DNA from: an uncultured Luteimonas sp.
Lineage (GTDB): Bacteria; Pseudomonadota; Gammaproteobacteria; Xanthomonadales; Xanthomonadaceae
Reading direction: 5' to 3'
Assembly: GCA_938008415.1 (NCBI GenBank)
Contig: CALLKI010000080.1
Coordinates: 13,435 to 77,434, forward strand
DNA length: 64,000 bases
Shown: positions 1 to 9,100 of the stretch, one piece after another
Layout of the letters: each line of letters opens with the position of its first letter
How positions within the stretch are numbered: position 1 is the first letter of the stretch
Program-made: the position numbers and the translations under genes
Notes under the pieces: model-generated
Database searches by the model: none
What the model was told of the DNA's origin: nothing
What the model saw: the letters and a program-made list of their open reading frames with translations, nothing else

Positions 1-774
1 ACCGGGACGGGCGTAGGCGCTGACTTCGTACTGGGCGTAGCCGGCCTCCGCCAGCAGTGCCTGGCAGCGTTCCTGCATGTCCCAGGCCTGGTCCTCGTCG
101 GGCAGTCCCCCGGGTGGCCGCGCTGCGAACAGGGTGTTGGGCTCCAGGGTGAGCTGGTAGTGGGAGATGTGCGCGGGGGCCAGCGCGACCGCGCGTTCGA
201 CGTCGCGGACGGCCATGTCCGGGGTCTGGCCGGGCAGTGCGTACATCAGGTCCAGGTTGATGTTGTCCAGCCCGGCGTCCTGCGCCAGCTTCACCGCCGC
301 CTCGGCCTCGCCGCTGTCGTGGATGCGACCCAGCCGTTGCAGGCAGCCGTCGTCGAAGCTCTGGACCCCGAGGCTGATCCGGTTCACGCCGGCGCGGCGG
401 TAGTCCGCGAAGCGGCCGTGCTCGACGGTGCCGGGATTGGTCTCGAGGGTGATCTCCGCGTCCGGCGCGAAGCGCAGGCGCGCGCTGGCGCCCTGCAGGA
501 ATCGGTCGATCGCGTCGGCCGGGAACAGGCTCGGGGTGCCGCCGCCGAAGAACACGCTGTGCACCGTGCGCCTCCAGGCCAGCGGCAGGTCGTGGTCGAG
601 GTCGGCGAGCAGCGCGTCGACGTAGGCCTCGTACGGCGGCACGCCGCGGGCGGGGTGCGAGTTGAAGTCGCAGTACGGGCACTTGCGCACGCACCAGGGC
701 ATGTGCACGTACAGCGACAGCGGCGGCGGGGTCAGCATCGTGGCATTGCGGGCGCCGGCAGGGCGTGCATCCAT
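1..774 (-). CDS. hemW: HemW, radical SAM haem chaperone (N-terminal part; runs off the window)
   Basis: The frame runs from an ATG at 774 to the left edge, so only the first 258 residues are present. The N-terminus carries the radical SAM cluster motif CxxxCxxC at C28, C32 and C35, followed by the context PYCDFNSH typical of HemW; true coproporphyrinogen oxidase HemN has an extra Cys there. A glycine-rich GGGTPS SAM-binding motif follows. HemW binds a 4Fe-4S cluster and delivers haem to respiratory proteins; it was long annotated as oxygen-independent coproporphyrinogen oxidase. The start codon overlaps the rdgB stop (TAATG), implying translational coupling as the last gene of rph-rdgB-hemW. 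A second possible start is the internal ATG at M13. Confidence 0.88.
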   Translation of the reverse strand, partial: MDARPAGARNATMLTPPPLSLYVHMPWCVRKCPYCDFNSHPARGVPPYEAYVDALLADLDHDLPLAWRRTVHSVFFGGGTPSLFPADAIDRFLQGASARLRFAPDAEITLETNPGTVEHGRFADYRRAGVNRISLGVQSFDDGCLQRLGRIHDSGEAEAAVKLAQDAGLDNINLDLMYALPGQTPDMAVRDVERAVALAPAHISHYQLTLEPNTLFAARPPGGLPDEDQAWDMQERCQALLAEAGYAQYEVSAYARPG

Positions 775-1382
775 TACAGCAGTTCGCCCAGGCGCCCGCG
801 CAGCAGCGCCAGCGCCCGGCCGCGGTGGCTGATGCGGTTCTTCTCCGCCATCGGCATCTCCGCGGCGGTCAGACCGGCGTCCGGATCGAGGAACACCGGG
901 TCGTAGCCGTGCCCGCCGCTGCCGCGGCGTTCGCGCAGGATGCGGCCGTGCCACACGCCCTCGACCACGATCGGGCGCGGGTCCCCCGGGTGGCGCAGCA
1001 GCGCCAGCGCGCAGACGAAGTGCGCCGTGCGCCGCGCGTCCTCCACGCCGTCCAGTTCCGCCAGCAGGCGGTCGATGTTGGCGTCGGCGTTGCCGTGGCC
1101 GCCGGCGTAGCGCGCCGAGTACAGGCCCGGCGCGCCGCCGAGCGCGTCCACGCACAGCCCGGAATCGTCGGCCAGCGCCGGCAGTCCCGTGGCACGGCTG
1201 GCGTGGCGCGCCTTGAGGATGGCGTTCTCGATGAAGCTCAGGCCGGTTTCCTCGGCGTCCGGCACGCCGAACTCGGCCTGCGCGCGCACGCGGATGCCCC
1301 GGCCCGCCAGCAGGGCGCGGAACTCCTCCAGCTTGCCGGCGTTGTTCGAGGCGAGGACCAGTTCGCGTGGCGCCCCGCTCAT
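774..1382 (-). CDS. rdgB: RdgB/HAM1 family XTP/dITP pyrophosphatase
   Basis: A 202-residue protein of normal family length. It removes non-canonical purine triphosphates (dITP, XTP) from the nucleotide pool by hydrolysis to the monophosphate and pyrophosphate, in the cytoplasm. Visible family motifs are the N-terminal ASNNAGK nucleotide-binding loop, SFIENAILKA, the catalytic acidic block ALADDSGL, GYDPVF and the C-terminal SHRGRAL. Its ATG overlaps the rph stop by four bases (ATGA) and its stop overlaps the hemW start, so the three genes form a tightly coupled minus-strand operon. The pairing of rph and rdgB is common in proteobacteria. Confidence 0.95.
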   Translation of the reverse strand: MSGAPRELVLASNNAGKLEEFRALLAGRGIRVRAQAEFGVPDAEETGLSFIENAILKARHASRATGLPALADDSGLCVDALGGAPGLYSARYAGGHGNADANIDRLLAELDGVEDARRTAHFVCALALLRHPGDPRPIVVEGVWHGRILRERRGSGGHGYDPVFLDPDAGLTAAEMPMAEKNRISHRGRALALLRGRLGELL

Positions 1383-2104
1383 CGCGCCAGCGCCTCGCGC
1401 TGGAGCTCGAACAGGCGCGCGCAGCCGGCCGCGGCCAGTTCCAGCAGCGCGTCCAGTTCGTCGCGGCGGAAGGCGTGGCCTTCGGCGGTGCCCTGCAGCT
1501 CGATGAAGCCGCCGCCGTCGTTCATCACCACGTTCATGTCGGTGTCGCAGTCGCTGTCCTCGGCGTAGTCAAGGTCGAGCACCGGAACGCCGCGCCAGAT
1601 CCCGACCGACACCGCGGCCACCGCGCCGTGGATCGGGTCGCGCCCGATCTCGCGCCGCGCAAGCAGCCAGCGCGCCGCGTCCACCAGCGCCACGTACGCG
1701 CCGGTGATCGCCGCGGTGCGGGTGCCACCGTCGGCCTGCAGCACGTCGCAGTCGAGGGTGATGGTGCGCTCGCCCAGCGCGCCGCGGTCCACGCAGGCGC
1801 GCAGCGCGCGGCCGATCAGGCGCTGGATCTCGAGGGTGCGGCCGCCCTGCCTGCCGCGGGCGGCCTCGCGCTCGCCGCGGGTGTGCGTGGCGCGCGGGAG
1901 CATGCCGTACTCGGCGGTCACCCAGCCTTCGCCCTTGCCGCGCAGGAAGGCGGGCACCTTGTTCTCGACGCTGGCGGTGCACAGCACGCGGGTGTCCCCG
2001 AAGGAGACCAGGACGGAGCCTTCCGCGTGGCGGGTGTACCCGCGTTCGATGCGGATTTCCCGCAACTGGTCGGGGGCGCGGCCGCTTGGACGGACGATGC
2101 TCAT
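1379..2104 (-). CDS. rph: Ribonuclease PH
   Basis: A 241-residue phosphorolytic 3' to 5' exoribonuclease that trims the 3' ends of tRNA precursors. The start MSIVRPSGR and the blocks GWVTAEYGMLPRATHTR, QRLIGRALRA and LDCDVLQADGGTRTAAI are all characteristic, and the length is normal with no C-terminal truncation of the kind known from E. coli K-12. It is the first gene of the minus-strand rph-rdgB-hemW unit and diverges from yicC, with 64 bp between the two starts. Confidence 0.95.
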   Translation of the reverse strand: MSIVRPSGRAPDQLREIRIERGYTRHAEGSVLVSFGDTRVLCTASVENKVPAFLRGKGEGWVTAEYGMLPRATHTRGEREAARGRQGGRTLEIQRLIGRALRACVDRGALGERTITLDCDVLQADGGTRTAAITGAYVALVDAARWLLARREIGRDPIHGAVAAVSVGIWRGVPVLDLDYAEDSDCDTDMNVVMNDGGGFIELQGTAEGHAFRRDELDALLELAAAGCARLFELQREALAR

Positions 2105-2168
2105 GCGGATCGGGCAGGGAAAGGGGCGTCAGATTACCATTGGCGGCCCGGCAACCATGGAGTCCCGG

Positions 2169-3032
2169 ATGGCCATCCGCAGCATGACCGCCTTCGCCTC
2201 CGGCGAGCTCGCCACCGAGTGGGGCGTGCTCGGCTGCGAGCTGCGTGCGGTCAACCACCGATTCCTCGAACTCGGCCTGCGCCTGCCGGAGGAGCTGCGC
2301 GCGCTGGAGCCCGTGCTGCGCGAGCGCGTCGGCGCGCGGGTCTCGCGCGGCAAGCTCGACCTGGCCCTGCGCCTGCGTCCGGCGGAAGGGTCCGGCGCGC
2401 TGGAGCTGGACGAGGCGCTGGTCGACCGGCTGGGCGCGCTCGCGCAGGCGCTGCAGGCCCGTTTCCCGGGGATGCACACCGAGTTCACCAGCCTGCTCCA
2501 GTTCCCCGGCGTCCTGCAGGCCCGTGCGGTCGACCCGGCCGCGATGCAGGAGGCGGTGCTGGCGCTGCTGGACCGGGTGCTCGACGGTTTCGTCGCCGCC
2601 CGCGAGCGCGAGGGCGCCAAGCTGGTCGCGGCGATCCTGGAGCGCGTGGACGGCATCGAGCGGATCGTGGGCGAGGTGCGCGCGCTGGTGCCGGCCATCC
2701 GTGCCGCGCAGCGGGCGAAGCTGGAGGCGCGGCTGGCGGAGCTGGCCCAGGCCGCCGACCCGGCCCGGGTCGAGCAGGAGCTCGTGCTGGCGCTGCAGAA
2801 GCTGGACGTGGACGAGGAGCTGGACCGGCTGGCCAGCCATGTCGAAGAGATTCGGCGGGTACTGTGCCAGCGCGAACCGGTGGGCCGTCGGCTGGACTTC
2901 CTGCTGCAGGAGTTCAATCGCGAGGCCAACACCCTGGGCAGCAAGTCGGTCGACGCCCGCACCTCGAACGCGGCGGTGGAACTGAAGGTGCTGATCGACC
3001 AGATCCGCGAACAGGTCCAGAACATCGAGTAG
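2169..3032 (+). CDS. yicC: YicC family endoribonuclease
   Basis: A 287-residue protein, the same length as E. coli YicC. The frame extends far upstream, but the family N-terminus (IRSMTAFA) places the start at ATG 2169; an in-frame ATG at 2157 is an alternative. The N-terminal YicC domain is followed by a DUF1732 C-terminal region with the block GRRLDFLLQEFNREANTLGSK (split here as GRRLDFLLQEF and NREANTLGSKS). Family members are metal-dependent endoribonucleases implicated in small RNA turnover in E. coli. It lies upstream of gmk as in many gammaproteobacteria, and is divergent from rph. Confidence 0.9.
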   Translation: MAIRSMTAFASGELATEWGVLGCELRAVNHRFLELGLRLPEELRALEPVLRERVGARVSRGKLDLALRLRPAEGSGALELDEALVDRLGALAQALQARFPGMHTEFTSLLQFPGVLQARAVDPAAMQEAVLALLDRVLDGFVAAREREGAKLVAAILERVDGIERIVGEVRALVPAIRAAQRAKLEARLAELAQAADPARVEQELVLALQKLDVDEELDRLASHVEEIRRVLCQREPVGRRLDFLLQEFNREANTLGSKSVDARTSNAAVELKVLIDQIREQVQNIE

Positions 3033-3158
3033 GGCGGGCCGGCGGCGGGGAACGCGGGGCGCGGAAGCGGTAGACTTTCCGGCCCGTGCGCCGTCCGCGC
3101 CTTCCGGCCGCCGCCCCGCACGGGCCTTCATCCCGTCCACGGACCCTTCGGCTTCCCG

Positions 3159-3779
3159 ATGCGCGGCACCCTGTTCATCGTTGCGGCACCTTCCGGCGCC
3201 GGAAAATCCAGCATCGTCAACGCCTGCCTGGCGCGCGACCGCAACATCAGCCTGTCCATCTCGTTCACCTCGCGCGCGCCGCGCCCGGGCGAGCGCGACG
3301 CCGAGCACTACCACTTCGTCACCGAGCAGGAGTTCCAGCGCATGATCGAGGCGGGGGACTTCTTCGAGTACGCCCGCGTCCATGGCGACTGGAAGGGTAC
3401 CGCCCGGCAGTCGGTGGAGCCTCTGCTGGAGGCCGGCCGGGACGTGCTGCTGGAGATCGACTGGCAGGGGGCGCAGCAGGTGAAGGCCAAGGTGCCCGAC
3501 GCGGTCAGCGTGTTCATCCTGCCGCCGTCGCGCGCGGCGCTGGAGGAGCGCATGCGCAAGCGAGGCCAGGACAGCGAGGAGACCATCGCCCTGCGCATGG
3601 CCAACGCCCGCGAGGAGATGTCCCACCACGCCGAGTTCGACTACATCATCGTCAACGAGGTGTTCGAGACCGCGGTGGAGGAGATGTGCGCGATCTTCAC
3701 CGCCAGCCGCCTGCGCAGGGTCCGGCAGGTGGAGCGCCACCGCGACCTGATCGCGGCGCTGTTGGCCCCGGACCCCTGA
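3159..3779 (+). CDS. gmk: Guanylate kinase
   Basis: A 206-residue cytoplasmic kinase converting GMP to GDP with ATP. The P-loop APSGAGKSS lies near residue 10, followed by SFTSRAPRPGE (GMP binding), HYHFV and the lid/LID region. It sits 126 bp after yicC and upstream of rpoZ and spoT, a conserved order that links guanine nucleotide supply with (p)ppGpp metabolism. A weak -10-like TAGACT at 3071 may give it its own promoter. Confidence 0.96.
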   Translation: MRGTLFIVAAPSGAGKSSIVNACLARDRNISLSISFTSRAPRPGERDAEHYHFVTEQEFQRMIEAGDFFEYARVHGDWKGTARQSVEPLLEAGRDVLLEIDWQGAQQVKAKVPDAVSVFILPPSRAALEERMRKRGQDSEETIALRMANAREEMSHHAEFDYIIVNEVFETAVEEMCAIFTASRLRRVRQVERHRDLIAALLAPDP

Positions 3780-3849
3780 GCGTCCGGGTCGGCCCGGTTA
3801 CGGCCGGGGGTACCGTTCAGGCAAGTAACTGATTTTCCAAGGGGTGTGC

Positions 3850-3879
3850 TTGCCTCTTCCCGGGCGGACCCCATACAAT
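3850..3879 (+). promoter_or_regulatory. Candidate sigma-70 promoter of rpoZ
   Basis: TTGCCT (3850-3855), an 18-bp spacer and TACAAT (3874-3879; five of six consensus bases). It lies about 58 bp before the rpoZ ATG. It would let rpoZ-spoT be transcribed independently of gmk. Read by eye only. Confidence 0.5.
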
Positions 3880-3936
3880 GTCCAATCCCTTTCCGGAACC
3901 GAGATCGACGGCCAGCCGGCCGCCGGGAGACCTGTT

Positions 3937-4233
3937 ATGGCCCGCATCACCGTTGAAGACTGCCTGCAAGTCGTCGAGAACCGCTTCGAGCTGGTCATGA
4001 TGGCCGCCAAGCGCGCCCGCCAGCTCGCCAATGGCGTCGAGCCCAGGATCGAGAACGAGACTGGCGACAAGCCCACCGTCCTGGCCCTGCGCGAGATCGC
4101 CGCGCGCCGCATCGACCAGGCCTACATCGACGCCGTCGAGAAGGCCGAGCGCGAGCGCAAGGAGCGCGAGGCGCTGGAGTGGGCCGCCGCCGAGATGGTG
4201 GCCGCCGACGATGACATGAAGGGAGACGACTGA
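3937..4233 (+). CDS. rpoZ: RNA polymerase omega subunit
   Basis: A 98-residue small subunit that helps fold and hold the beta-prime subunit and contributes to the ppGpp site on RNA polymerase. The start MARITVEDCLQ and the helix block ENRFELVMMAAKRARQL are diagnostic. ATG 3937 is preceded by a purine-rich GGGAGA at 3926-3931. The charged C-terminal tail (ERERKEREALE) is typical of xanthomonad omega. It precedes spoT by 123 bp. Confidence 0.96.
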   Translation: MARITVEDCLQVVENRFELVMMAAKRARQLANGVEPRIENETGDKPTVLALREIAARRIDQAYIDAVEKAERERKEREALEWAAAEMVAADDDMKGDD

Positions 4234-4356
4234 CACCCGGATCGGCGCGGACCGGCAACCGGTCCCGCCGCGCCGGCGCGGCGGCAGGCCCGCCCCGGGG
4301 ATGCGCCGGCCGCCCCGCTGTTTCCCCGTTGCGCCGTTTCGCCTTAGGCTGGCCCC

Positions 4357-6537
4357 ATGAGCCAGGGTGCACCCGTCCAGTCCGAGCCCATCCGCGTCAC
4401 CGTCCCCGGTGACGACGAGATCCCGGACTACGTCCGCGAACTGGAGGAGGCGGCCGGCTACCTGCCCCGCGAGCAGCGCCTCGAGCTGCGCCGCGCATGG
4501 GCGCTCGGCGCGAAGGCGCACGAGGGCCAGTTCCGCAAGTCCGGCGAGCCCTACATCACCCACCCGGTCGCGGTGGCCAGGGTGCTTGCCGAGCAGAAGC
4601 TCGACCTGGAGACGCTGATCGCGGCGATCCTCCACGACACCATCGAGGACACCCCGCTCACCCGCGAGCAGCTCGCCGCCGAGTTCGGCGAGACCGTGGC
4701 CGAGCTGGTGGATGGCGTCACCAAGCTGGACAAGCTGCAGTTCAGCAGCCGCCAGGAGGCGGCCGCGGAGAGCTTCCGCAAGATGATGCTGGCCATGGCG
4801 CGCGACCTGCGCGTCATCCTGATCAAGCTCGGCGACCGCCTGCACAACATGCGCACGCTGGGTGCGCAGCCGGGCCCGGCGCGCGCGCGCATCGCGCGCG
4901 AGACGCTGGAGATCTACGCGCCCATCGCGCAGCGCCTGGGCATGAACCTGATCAAGGCCGAGCTGCAGGACCTCGGCTTCCACGCGCTGTACCCGCTGCG
5001 CCACATGATCCTGGAGAAGCACATCCGCTCCCAGCCGATGGTGCGGCGCGAGGCGATGGCCAGGATCGAGGCCCAGCTCGCGCAACGGCTGACCAACGAG
5101 GGCCTGCAGTACCGCCTGATCAGCCGGGTGAAGTCCCCGTGGAGCATCTACAACAAGATGCGGAACGAGGGGAAAAGCTTCGACCAGGTGATGGACGTGT
5201 TCGGTTTCCGCATCGTGGTGCCCACCGTGAAGGACTGCTACCATGCGCTCGGCGTGGCGCACTCGGTGTTCAAGCCGCTCGACGGCCGGTTCCGCGACTT
5301 CATCGCGATCCCCAAGGCCAACGGCTACCAGTCGCTGCACACGGTGCTGTTCGGGCCCTACGGCTCGCCGATCGAGGTCCAGATCCGGACCGAGGAGATG
5401 GACCTGATCGCCGAGCGCGGCATCGCGGCGCACTGGGCCTACAAGCACGGCGGCACGCCGACCGGCGCGCAGGCGCGCGCGCACAAATGGATCTCCAGCC
5501 TGATCGAGTCGCAGCGCGCCACCGGCTCCTCGCTGGAGTTCCTCGAGAACGTCAAGGTCGACCTGTTCCCGGACGAGGTCTACCTGTTCACACCCAAGGG
5601 CGACATCCTGGCGATGCCGCGCAACTCCACCGCGCTCGACTTCGCCTACGCCGTGCACACCGACATCGGCAACCGGGCCGTGGCCGCGCGCGTGGACGGC
5701 AAGCTGGTGCCGCTGCGCAGCAGGCTGGTCAGCGGCCAGAAGGTGGAGATCGTCACCGCGAAGTCGGCCACGCCGCGCCCGCAGTGGCTGGAGTTCGTGG
5801 TCACCGGCAAGGCGCGCACCGCGATCCGCAGCCAGCTCAAGCAGCTCCAGCACGAGGACGCGGTGAACCTCGGCCACCGCATGCTCGACCGCGCGCTGGA
5901 GGAGCTGCGCACCTCGCTCGACCGGCTGCCGCCGGAGCGCGTCGAGGCCTACCTGGCCGAGATGCGCTATCCGCGGATGGAGGAGCTGCTCGCCGACATC
6001 GCGCTGGGCAACCGGATGCCGGCGCAGGTGGCGACGGCCCTGGCGCAGCAGGCGCCGCCGGCCGCCGCGCAGGAGAAGGACGGGCGCCCGGCGGTCCACG
6101 AGCGGATCCTGATCACCGGCAACGAGCGCGGGGTGGTCAGCTTCGCCAACTGCTGCCAGCCGATCCCGGGCGACGAGATCATGGGCTACCACACCGCCGG
6201 CAAGGGCATCGTCGTGCACCGGATCGACTGCCCGAACGTGGCCGAGTACCGCAAGTCGCCGGAACGCTGGGTGGACATCGGCTGGGACCGCGAGGTCACC
6301 GGCGACTACAGCGTCTCGCTGCGGGTCGAGGCCGAGAACCGCCCGGGCGTGCTGGCGCAGATCGCCGCGGCGATCGCGCAGGCCGAGTCGAACATCGAGG
6401 GCGTGGAGTACCTCGAGCGCGACAGCGACATCGCCACCATCCGCTTCTCGATCGAGGTCAGGGACCGCGAGCACCTGGCCGAGGTCATCCGCAGGACGCG
6501 GCGGCTCGGCGTGGTGCACGGCGTGCAGCGGCTGTGA
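4357..6537 (+). CDS. spoT: Bifunctional (p)ppGpp synthetase/hydrolase, RelA/SpoT family
   Basis: A 726-residue long RSH protein. The HD hydrolase domain (ILHDTIEDT around residues 91-99, with the earlier HPVAVARVL) is intact, so hydrolysis is expected. The synthetase domain follows (DVFGFRIVV, IAIPKANGYQSLHT), then TGS (VYLFTPKGDILAMPRNS), a CC/RIS region with NCCQPIPGD, and a C-terminal ACT domain (ENRPGVLAQIAAAIAQ). It makes and degrades the stringent alarmone in the cytoplasm. The neighbours gmk and rpoZ upstream and recG downstream are the canonical spoT locus. No Shine-Dalgarno is evident before ATG 4357, and TAGGCT lies six bases upstream, so a leaderless mRNA is possible but weakly supported. 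Confidence 0.95.
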   Translation: MSQGAPVQSEPIRVTVPGDDEIPDYVRELEEAAGYLPREQRLELRRAWALGAKAHEGQFRKSGEPYITHPVAVARVLAEQKLDLETLIAAILHDTIEDTPLTREQLAAEFGETVAELVDGVTKLDKLQFSSRQEAAAESFRKMMLAMARDLRVILIKLGDRLHNMRTLGAQPGPARARIARETLEIYAPIAQRLGMNLIKAELQDLGFHALYPLRHMILEKHIRSQPMVRREAMARIEAQLAQRLTNEGLQYRLISRVKSPWSIYNKMRNEGKSFDQVMDVFGFRIVVPTVKDCYHALGVAHSVFKPLDGRFRDFIAIPKANGYQSLHTVLFGPYGSPIEVQIRTEEMDLIAERGIAAHWAYKHGGTPTGAQARAHKWISSLIESQRATGSSLEFLENVKVDLFPDEVYLFTPKGDILAMPRNSTALDFAYAVHTDIGNRAVAARVDGKLVPLRSRLVSGQKVEIVTAKSATPRPQWLEFVVTGKARTAIRSQLKQLQHEDAVNLGHRMLDRALEELRTSLDRLPPERVEAYLAEMRYPRMEELLADIALGNRMPAQVATALAQQAPPAAAQEKDGRPAVHERILITGNERGVVSFANCCQPIPGDEIMGYHTAGKGIVVHRIDCPNVAEYRKSPERWVDIGWDREVTGDYSVSLRVEAENRPGVLAQIAAAIAQAESNIEGVEYLERDSDIATIRFSIEVRDREHLAEVIRRTRRLGVVHGVQRL

Positions 6538-6550
6538 CGCGCGCAGGCCA

Positions 6551-6579
6551 CGGGCACAGCCCGGGCGCGGACCTATAAT
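6551..6579 (+). promoter_or_regulatory. Candidate sigma-70 promoter of ridA
   Basis: A perfect -10 hexamer TATAAT at 6574-6579 with a poor -35 (CGGGCA at 6551-6556, spacer 17 bp). The predicted start is near 6586, leaving a leader of about 20 bases that contains the GGAGA ribosome-binding site of ridA. Confidence 0.55.
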
Positions 6580-6606
6580 CCCGGGCTTTCCGAACGGAGA
6601 TCGCGC

Positions 6607-6990
6607 ATGCCACGTACCCCGATCCAGACCGACCGCGCGCCCGCCGCGATCGGCCCGTACTCGCAGGCCACGCGTGCCGGCAACACCGTGTACATCTCCG
6701 GCCAGATCCCGCTCGACCCGGCCACCGGCGAGGTGGTCCAGGGCGGGATCGAGGCGCAGGCGCGGCGCGCCTTCGACAACCTCAGGGCCGTGGCCGAGGC
6801 CGCGGGCGGTTCGCTGGCCGACATCGTGCGCGTCGGCCTGTACCTGACCGACCTGTCGCAGTTCGCCGCGGTCAACGCGGTGATGGCGGAATACTTCGAG
6901 GCGCCGTATCCCGCGCGTTCGACCATCGAGGTGTCGGCCCTGCCGAAGGGCGTGGCGTTCGAGGTCGACGCGGTGATGGTGCTGGGCTGA
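6607..6990 (+). CDS. ridA: RidA family reactive enamine/imine deaminase
   Basis: A 127-residue YjgF/YER057c/UK114 protein. It hydrolyses reactive 2-aminoacrylate and related enamines formed by PLP enzymes, releasing ammonia, and so protects those enzymes. Typical blocks are APAAIGPYSQA near residue 14, YISGQIPLDPATGE, and the C-terminal PARSTIEVSALPKG with the conserved Arg. ATG 6607 has GGAGA upstream. The spoT-ridA-recG order is conserved in gammaproteobacteria. Confidence 0.94.
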   Translation: MPRTPIQTDRAPAAIGPYSQATRAGNTVYISGQIPLDPATGEVVQGGIEAQARRAFDNLRAVAEAAGGSLADIVRVGLYLTDLSQFAAVNAVMAEYFEAPYPARSTIEVSALPKGVAFEVDAVMVLG

Positions 6991-7003
6991 TCCGCCCGGA
7001 GGA

Positions 7004-9100
7004 ATGGCGAAGCCGACGCCCGCGCTGGCGGCATCCGGCAACGTGCCGTTGACCATGTTGCCGGGGGTGGGGCCCGCGGTCGCGGCAAAGCTCGCCGCAC
7101 GCGGCCTGCTGACGCTGCAGGACCTGTGGCTGCACCTGCCGCGGCAATACGAGGACCGCACGCGGATCACCCCGATCCGTGCGCTGCAGCCCGGAGTGCC
7201 GGCGCAGGTGGAGGGGCGGGTCGAGGCGGTCGAGCGCGGCTTCCGCTACCGCCCGGTGCTGCGGGTGGCGATCGGCGACGATTCGCGTGCCACGCTGGTG
7301 CTGCGCTTCTTCCACTTCCGCGCGCAGCAGGCCAGCCGGTTCCAGGTGGGTGCGCGCGTGCGCTGCTACGGGACGCCGCGCCCCGGCCAGTACGGGCTGG
7401 AGATGGTGCACCCCAGCTACCGGCTGCTCGGCGACGGCGACGCGCCCCTCGGCGACTCGCTCGACCCGGTGTATCCCGCGGTCGAGGGCATCGCCCCGGC
7501 GGTGATGCGGCGGCTGATCGCGCAGGCGCTCAGCCGCCTTCCGGACGACGACGAGCTGGAGCTGTTGCCACGGGAGTGGCTGCGCGAGCGCGGGCTGCCG
7601 TCGCTGCGCGAAGCGGTCATGGTCATGCACGCACCGCCGCGCGATGCCGACGTCGCGGCCCTGCTCGCCGGGCGGCACCCGGCCCAGCGCCGGCTGGCGC
7701 TGGAGGAACTGCTGGCACACCACCTGAGCCTGCGCCGCCAGCGCATCGCCATGCAGTCGCACGGCGCGGTGCCGCTGCGCGACGACACCCTGGCGCGGAA
7801 GCTGGTCGAAACCCTGCCGTTCGCGCTGACCGGCGCGCAGCAGCGCGTGTTCGCGGAAGTGCGCGCGGACCTGGCCCGGCCCGAGCCGATGCTGCGGCTG
7901 GTGCAGGGCGACGTCGGCAGCGGCAAGACCGTGGTCGCCGCGCTCGCGGCGCTGGTGGCGGTGGGCAGTGGCCGACAGGCCGCGCTGATGGCGCCGACCG
8001 AGCTGCTGGCCGAGCAGCACCTCAACAGCCTGCGTGGATGGCTGGAGCCGCTCGGCGTGCGCGTGGGCTGGCTCGCCGGCAAGCTGGCCGGACGCGCGCG
8101 CGCCTCGGCGCTGGCCGAGGTCGCCGGTGGCGAAATGCAGGTCGTGGTCGGTACCCACGCGCTGATGCAGGAAGGCGTGGTGTTCCACGACCTGGCGCTG
8201 GCGATCGTCGACGAGCAGCACCGGTTCGGCGTGCACCAGCGGCTCGCGTTGCGCGACAAGGGCGCGTCCGGTGGCGTGGTCCCGCACCAGCTGGTGATGA
8301 CCGCGACCCCGATCCCGCGCACGCTGGCGATGGCCGCCTATGCCGACCTCGACGTTTCCGTGCTCGACGAGCTGCCGCCGGGGCGCACGCCGGTGCAGAC
8401 CGTGGTGCTGAGCGCGGAACGCAGGCCGGAGCTGATCGAGCGGATCCGCGCGGCCTGCGCCGAGGGCCGGCAGGCATATTGGGTGTGCACCATCATCGAC
8501 GAGTCCGACGAGGTGGTCGCGCAGGCGGCGCAGACCACGCACGCGCTGCTGTCGGCGTCGCTGCCGGGGTTGCGCGTCGGCTTCGTCCACGGCCGGATGA
8601 AGGCCCAGGACAAGCAGGAGACCATGCGCGCGTTCAAGCAGGGCGAGCTCGACCTGCTGGTGGCGACCACGGTGATCGAGGTCGGCGTGGACGTGCCCAA
8701 TGCCTCGCTGATGATCGTGGAGAATGCCGAGCGCCTCGGCCTGGCGCAGCTGCACCAGCTGCGCGGGCGCGTGGGGCGCGGCAGCGCGGCCTCGACCTGC
8801 GTGCTGCTGTACCAGCCGCCGCTGTCGCACGCGGCGAAGCAGCGGCTCGAGACCATGCGTTCGACCAGCGACGGCTTCGTCATCGCCGAGAAGGACCTCG
8901 AGCTGCGCGGCCCGGGCGAACTGCTCGGGACGCGGCAGACGGGACTGGCCGAGTTCCGCGTCGCCGATCTGGCGCGCGATGCCGACCTGTTGCCCGAGGT
9001 GCACCGCATCGGCGACGCGCTGATGCGCGAGGCGCCGGAGATCGCCGACCGGCTGGTGGACCGCTGGGTCGGCGGCGCGGCGCGCTACGCCGGGGCCTGA
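7004..9100 (+). CDS. recG: ATP-dependent DNA helicase RecG
   Basis: A 698-residue superfamily 2 helicase that remodels stalled forks and branched DNA. The N-terminal wedge/OB domain contains LPGVGPAVAAKL and HLPRQYEDRT. The helicase motor contains Walker A GDVGSGKT (near residue 305), a DEQHRFG motif II, TATPIPRT motif III and QLRGRVGRG motif VI. The length matches the family. The GGAGGA sequence abuts ATG 7004 directly, an unusually short spacing, yet alignment with remembered RecG N-termini supports this start. The 3' end overlaps the convergent Hpt-like gene by 16 bp. Confidence 0.95.
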   Translation: MAKPTPALAASGNVPLTMLPGVGPAVAAKLAARGLLTLQDLWLHLPRQYEDRTRITPIRALQPGVPAQVEGRVEAVERGFRYRPVLRVAIGDDSRATLVLRFFHFRAQQASRFQVGARVRCYGTPRPGQYGLEMVHPSYRLLGDGDAPLGDSLDPVYPAVEGIAPAVMRRLIAQALSRLPDDDELELLPREWLRERGLPSLREAVMVMHAPPRDADVAALLAGRHPAQRRLALEELLAHHLSLRRQRIAMQSHGAVPLRDDTLARKLVETLPFALTGAQQRVFAEVRADLARPEPMLRLVQGDVGSGKTVVAALAALVAVGSGRQAALMAPTELLAEQHLNSLRGWLEPLGVRVGWLAGKLAGRARASALAEVAGGEMQVVVGTHALMQEGVVFHDLALAIVDEQHRFGVHQRLALRDKGASGGVVPHQLVMTATPIPRTLAMAAYADLDVSVLDELPPGRTPVQTVVLSAERRPELIERIRAACAEGRQAYWVCTIIDESDEVVAQAAQTTHALLSASLPGLRVGFVHGRMKAQDKQETMRAFKQGELDLLVATTVIEVGVDVPNASLMIVENAERLGLAQLHQLRGRVGRGSAASTCVLLYQPPLSHAAKQRLETMRSTSDGFVIAEKDLELRGPGELLGTRQTGLAEFRVADLARDADLLPEVHRIGDALMREAPEIADRLVDRWVGGAARYAGA

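Noticed and set aside
3817..7170. Very long minus-strand open frame (over 1100 codons) opposite spoT and ridA
   Set aside because: It is the antisense shadow of GC-rich coding sequence; the translation is His/Arg/Asp-rich without any domain, and the plus-strand genes are unmistakable. The same applies to the long frames opposite tkt, the RND pump and the SLC13/thiG region.
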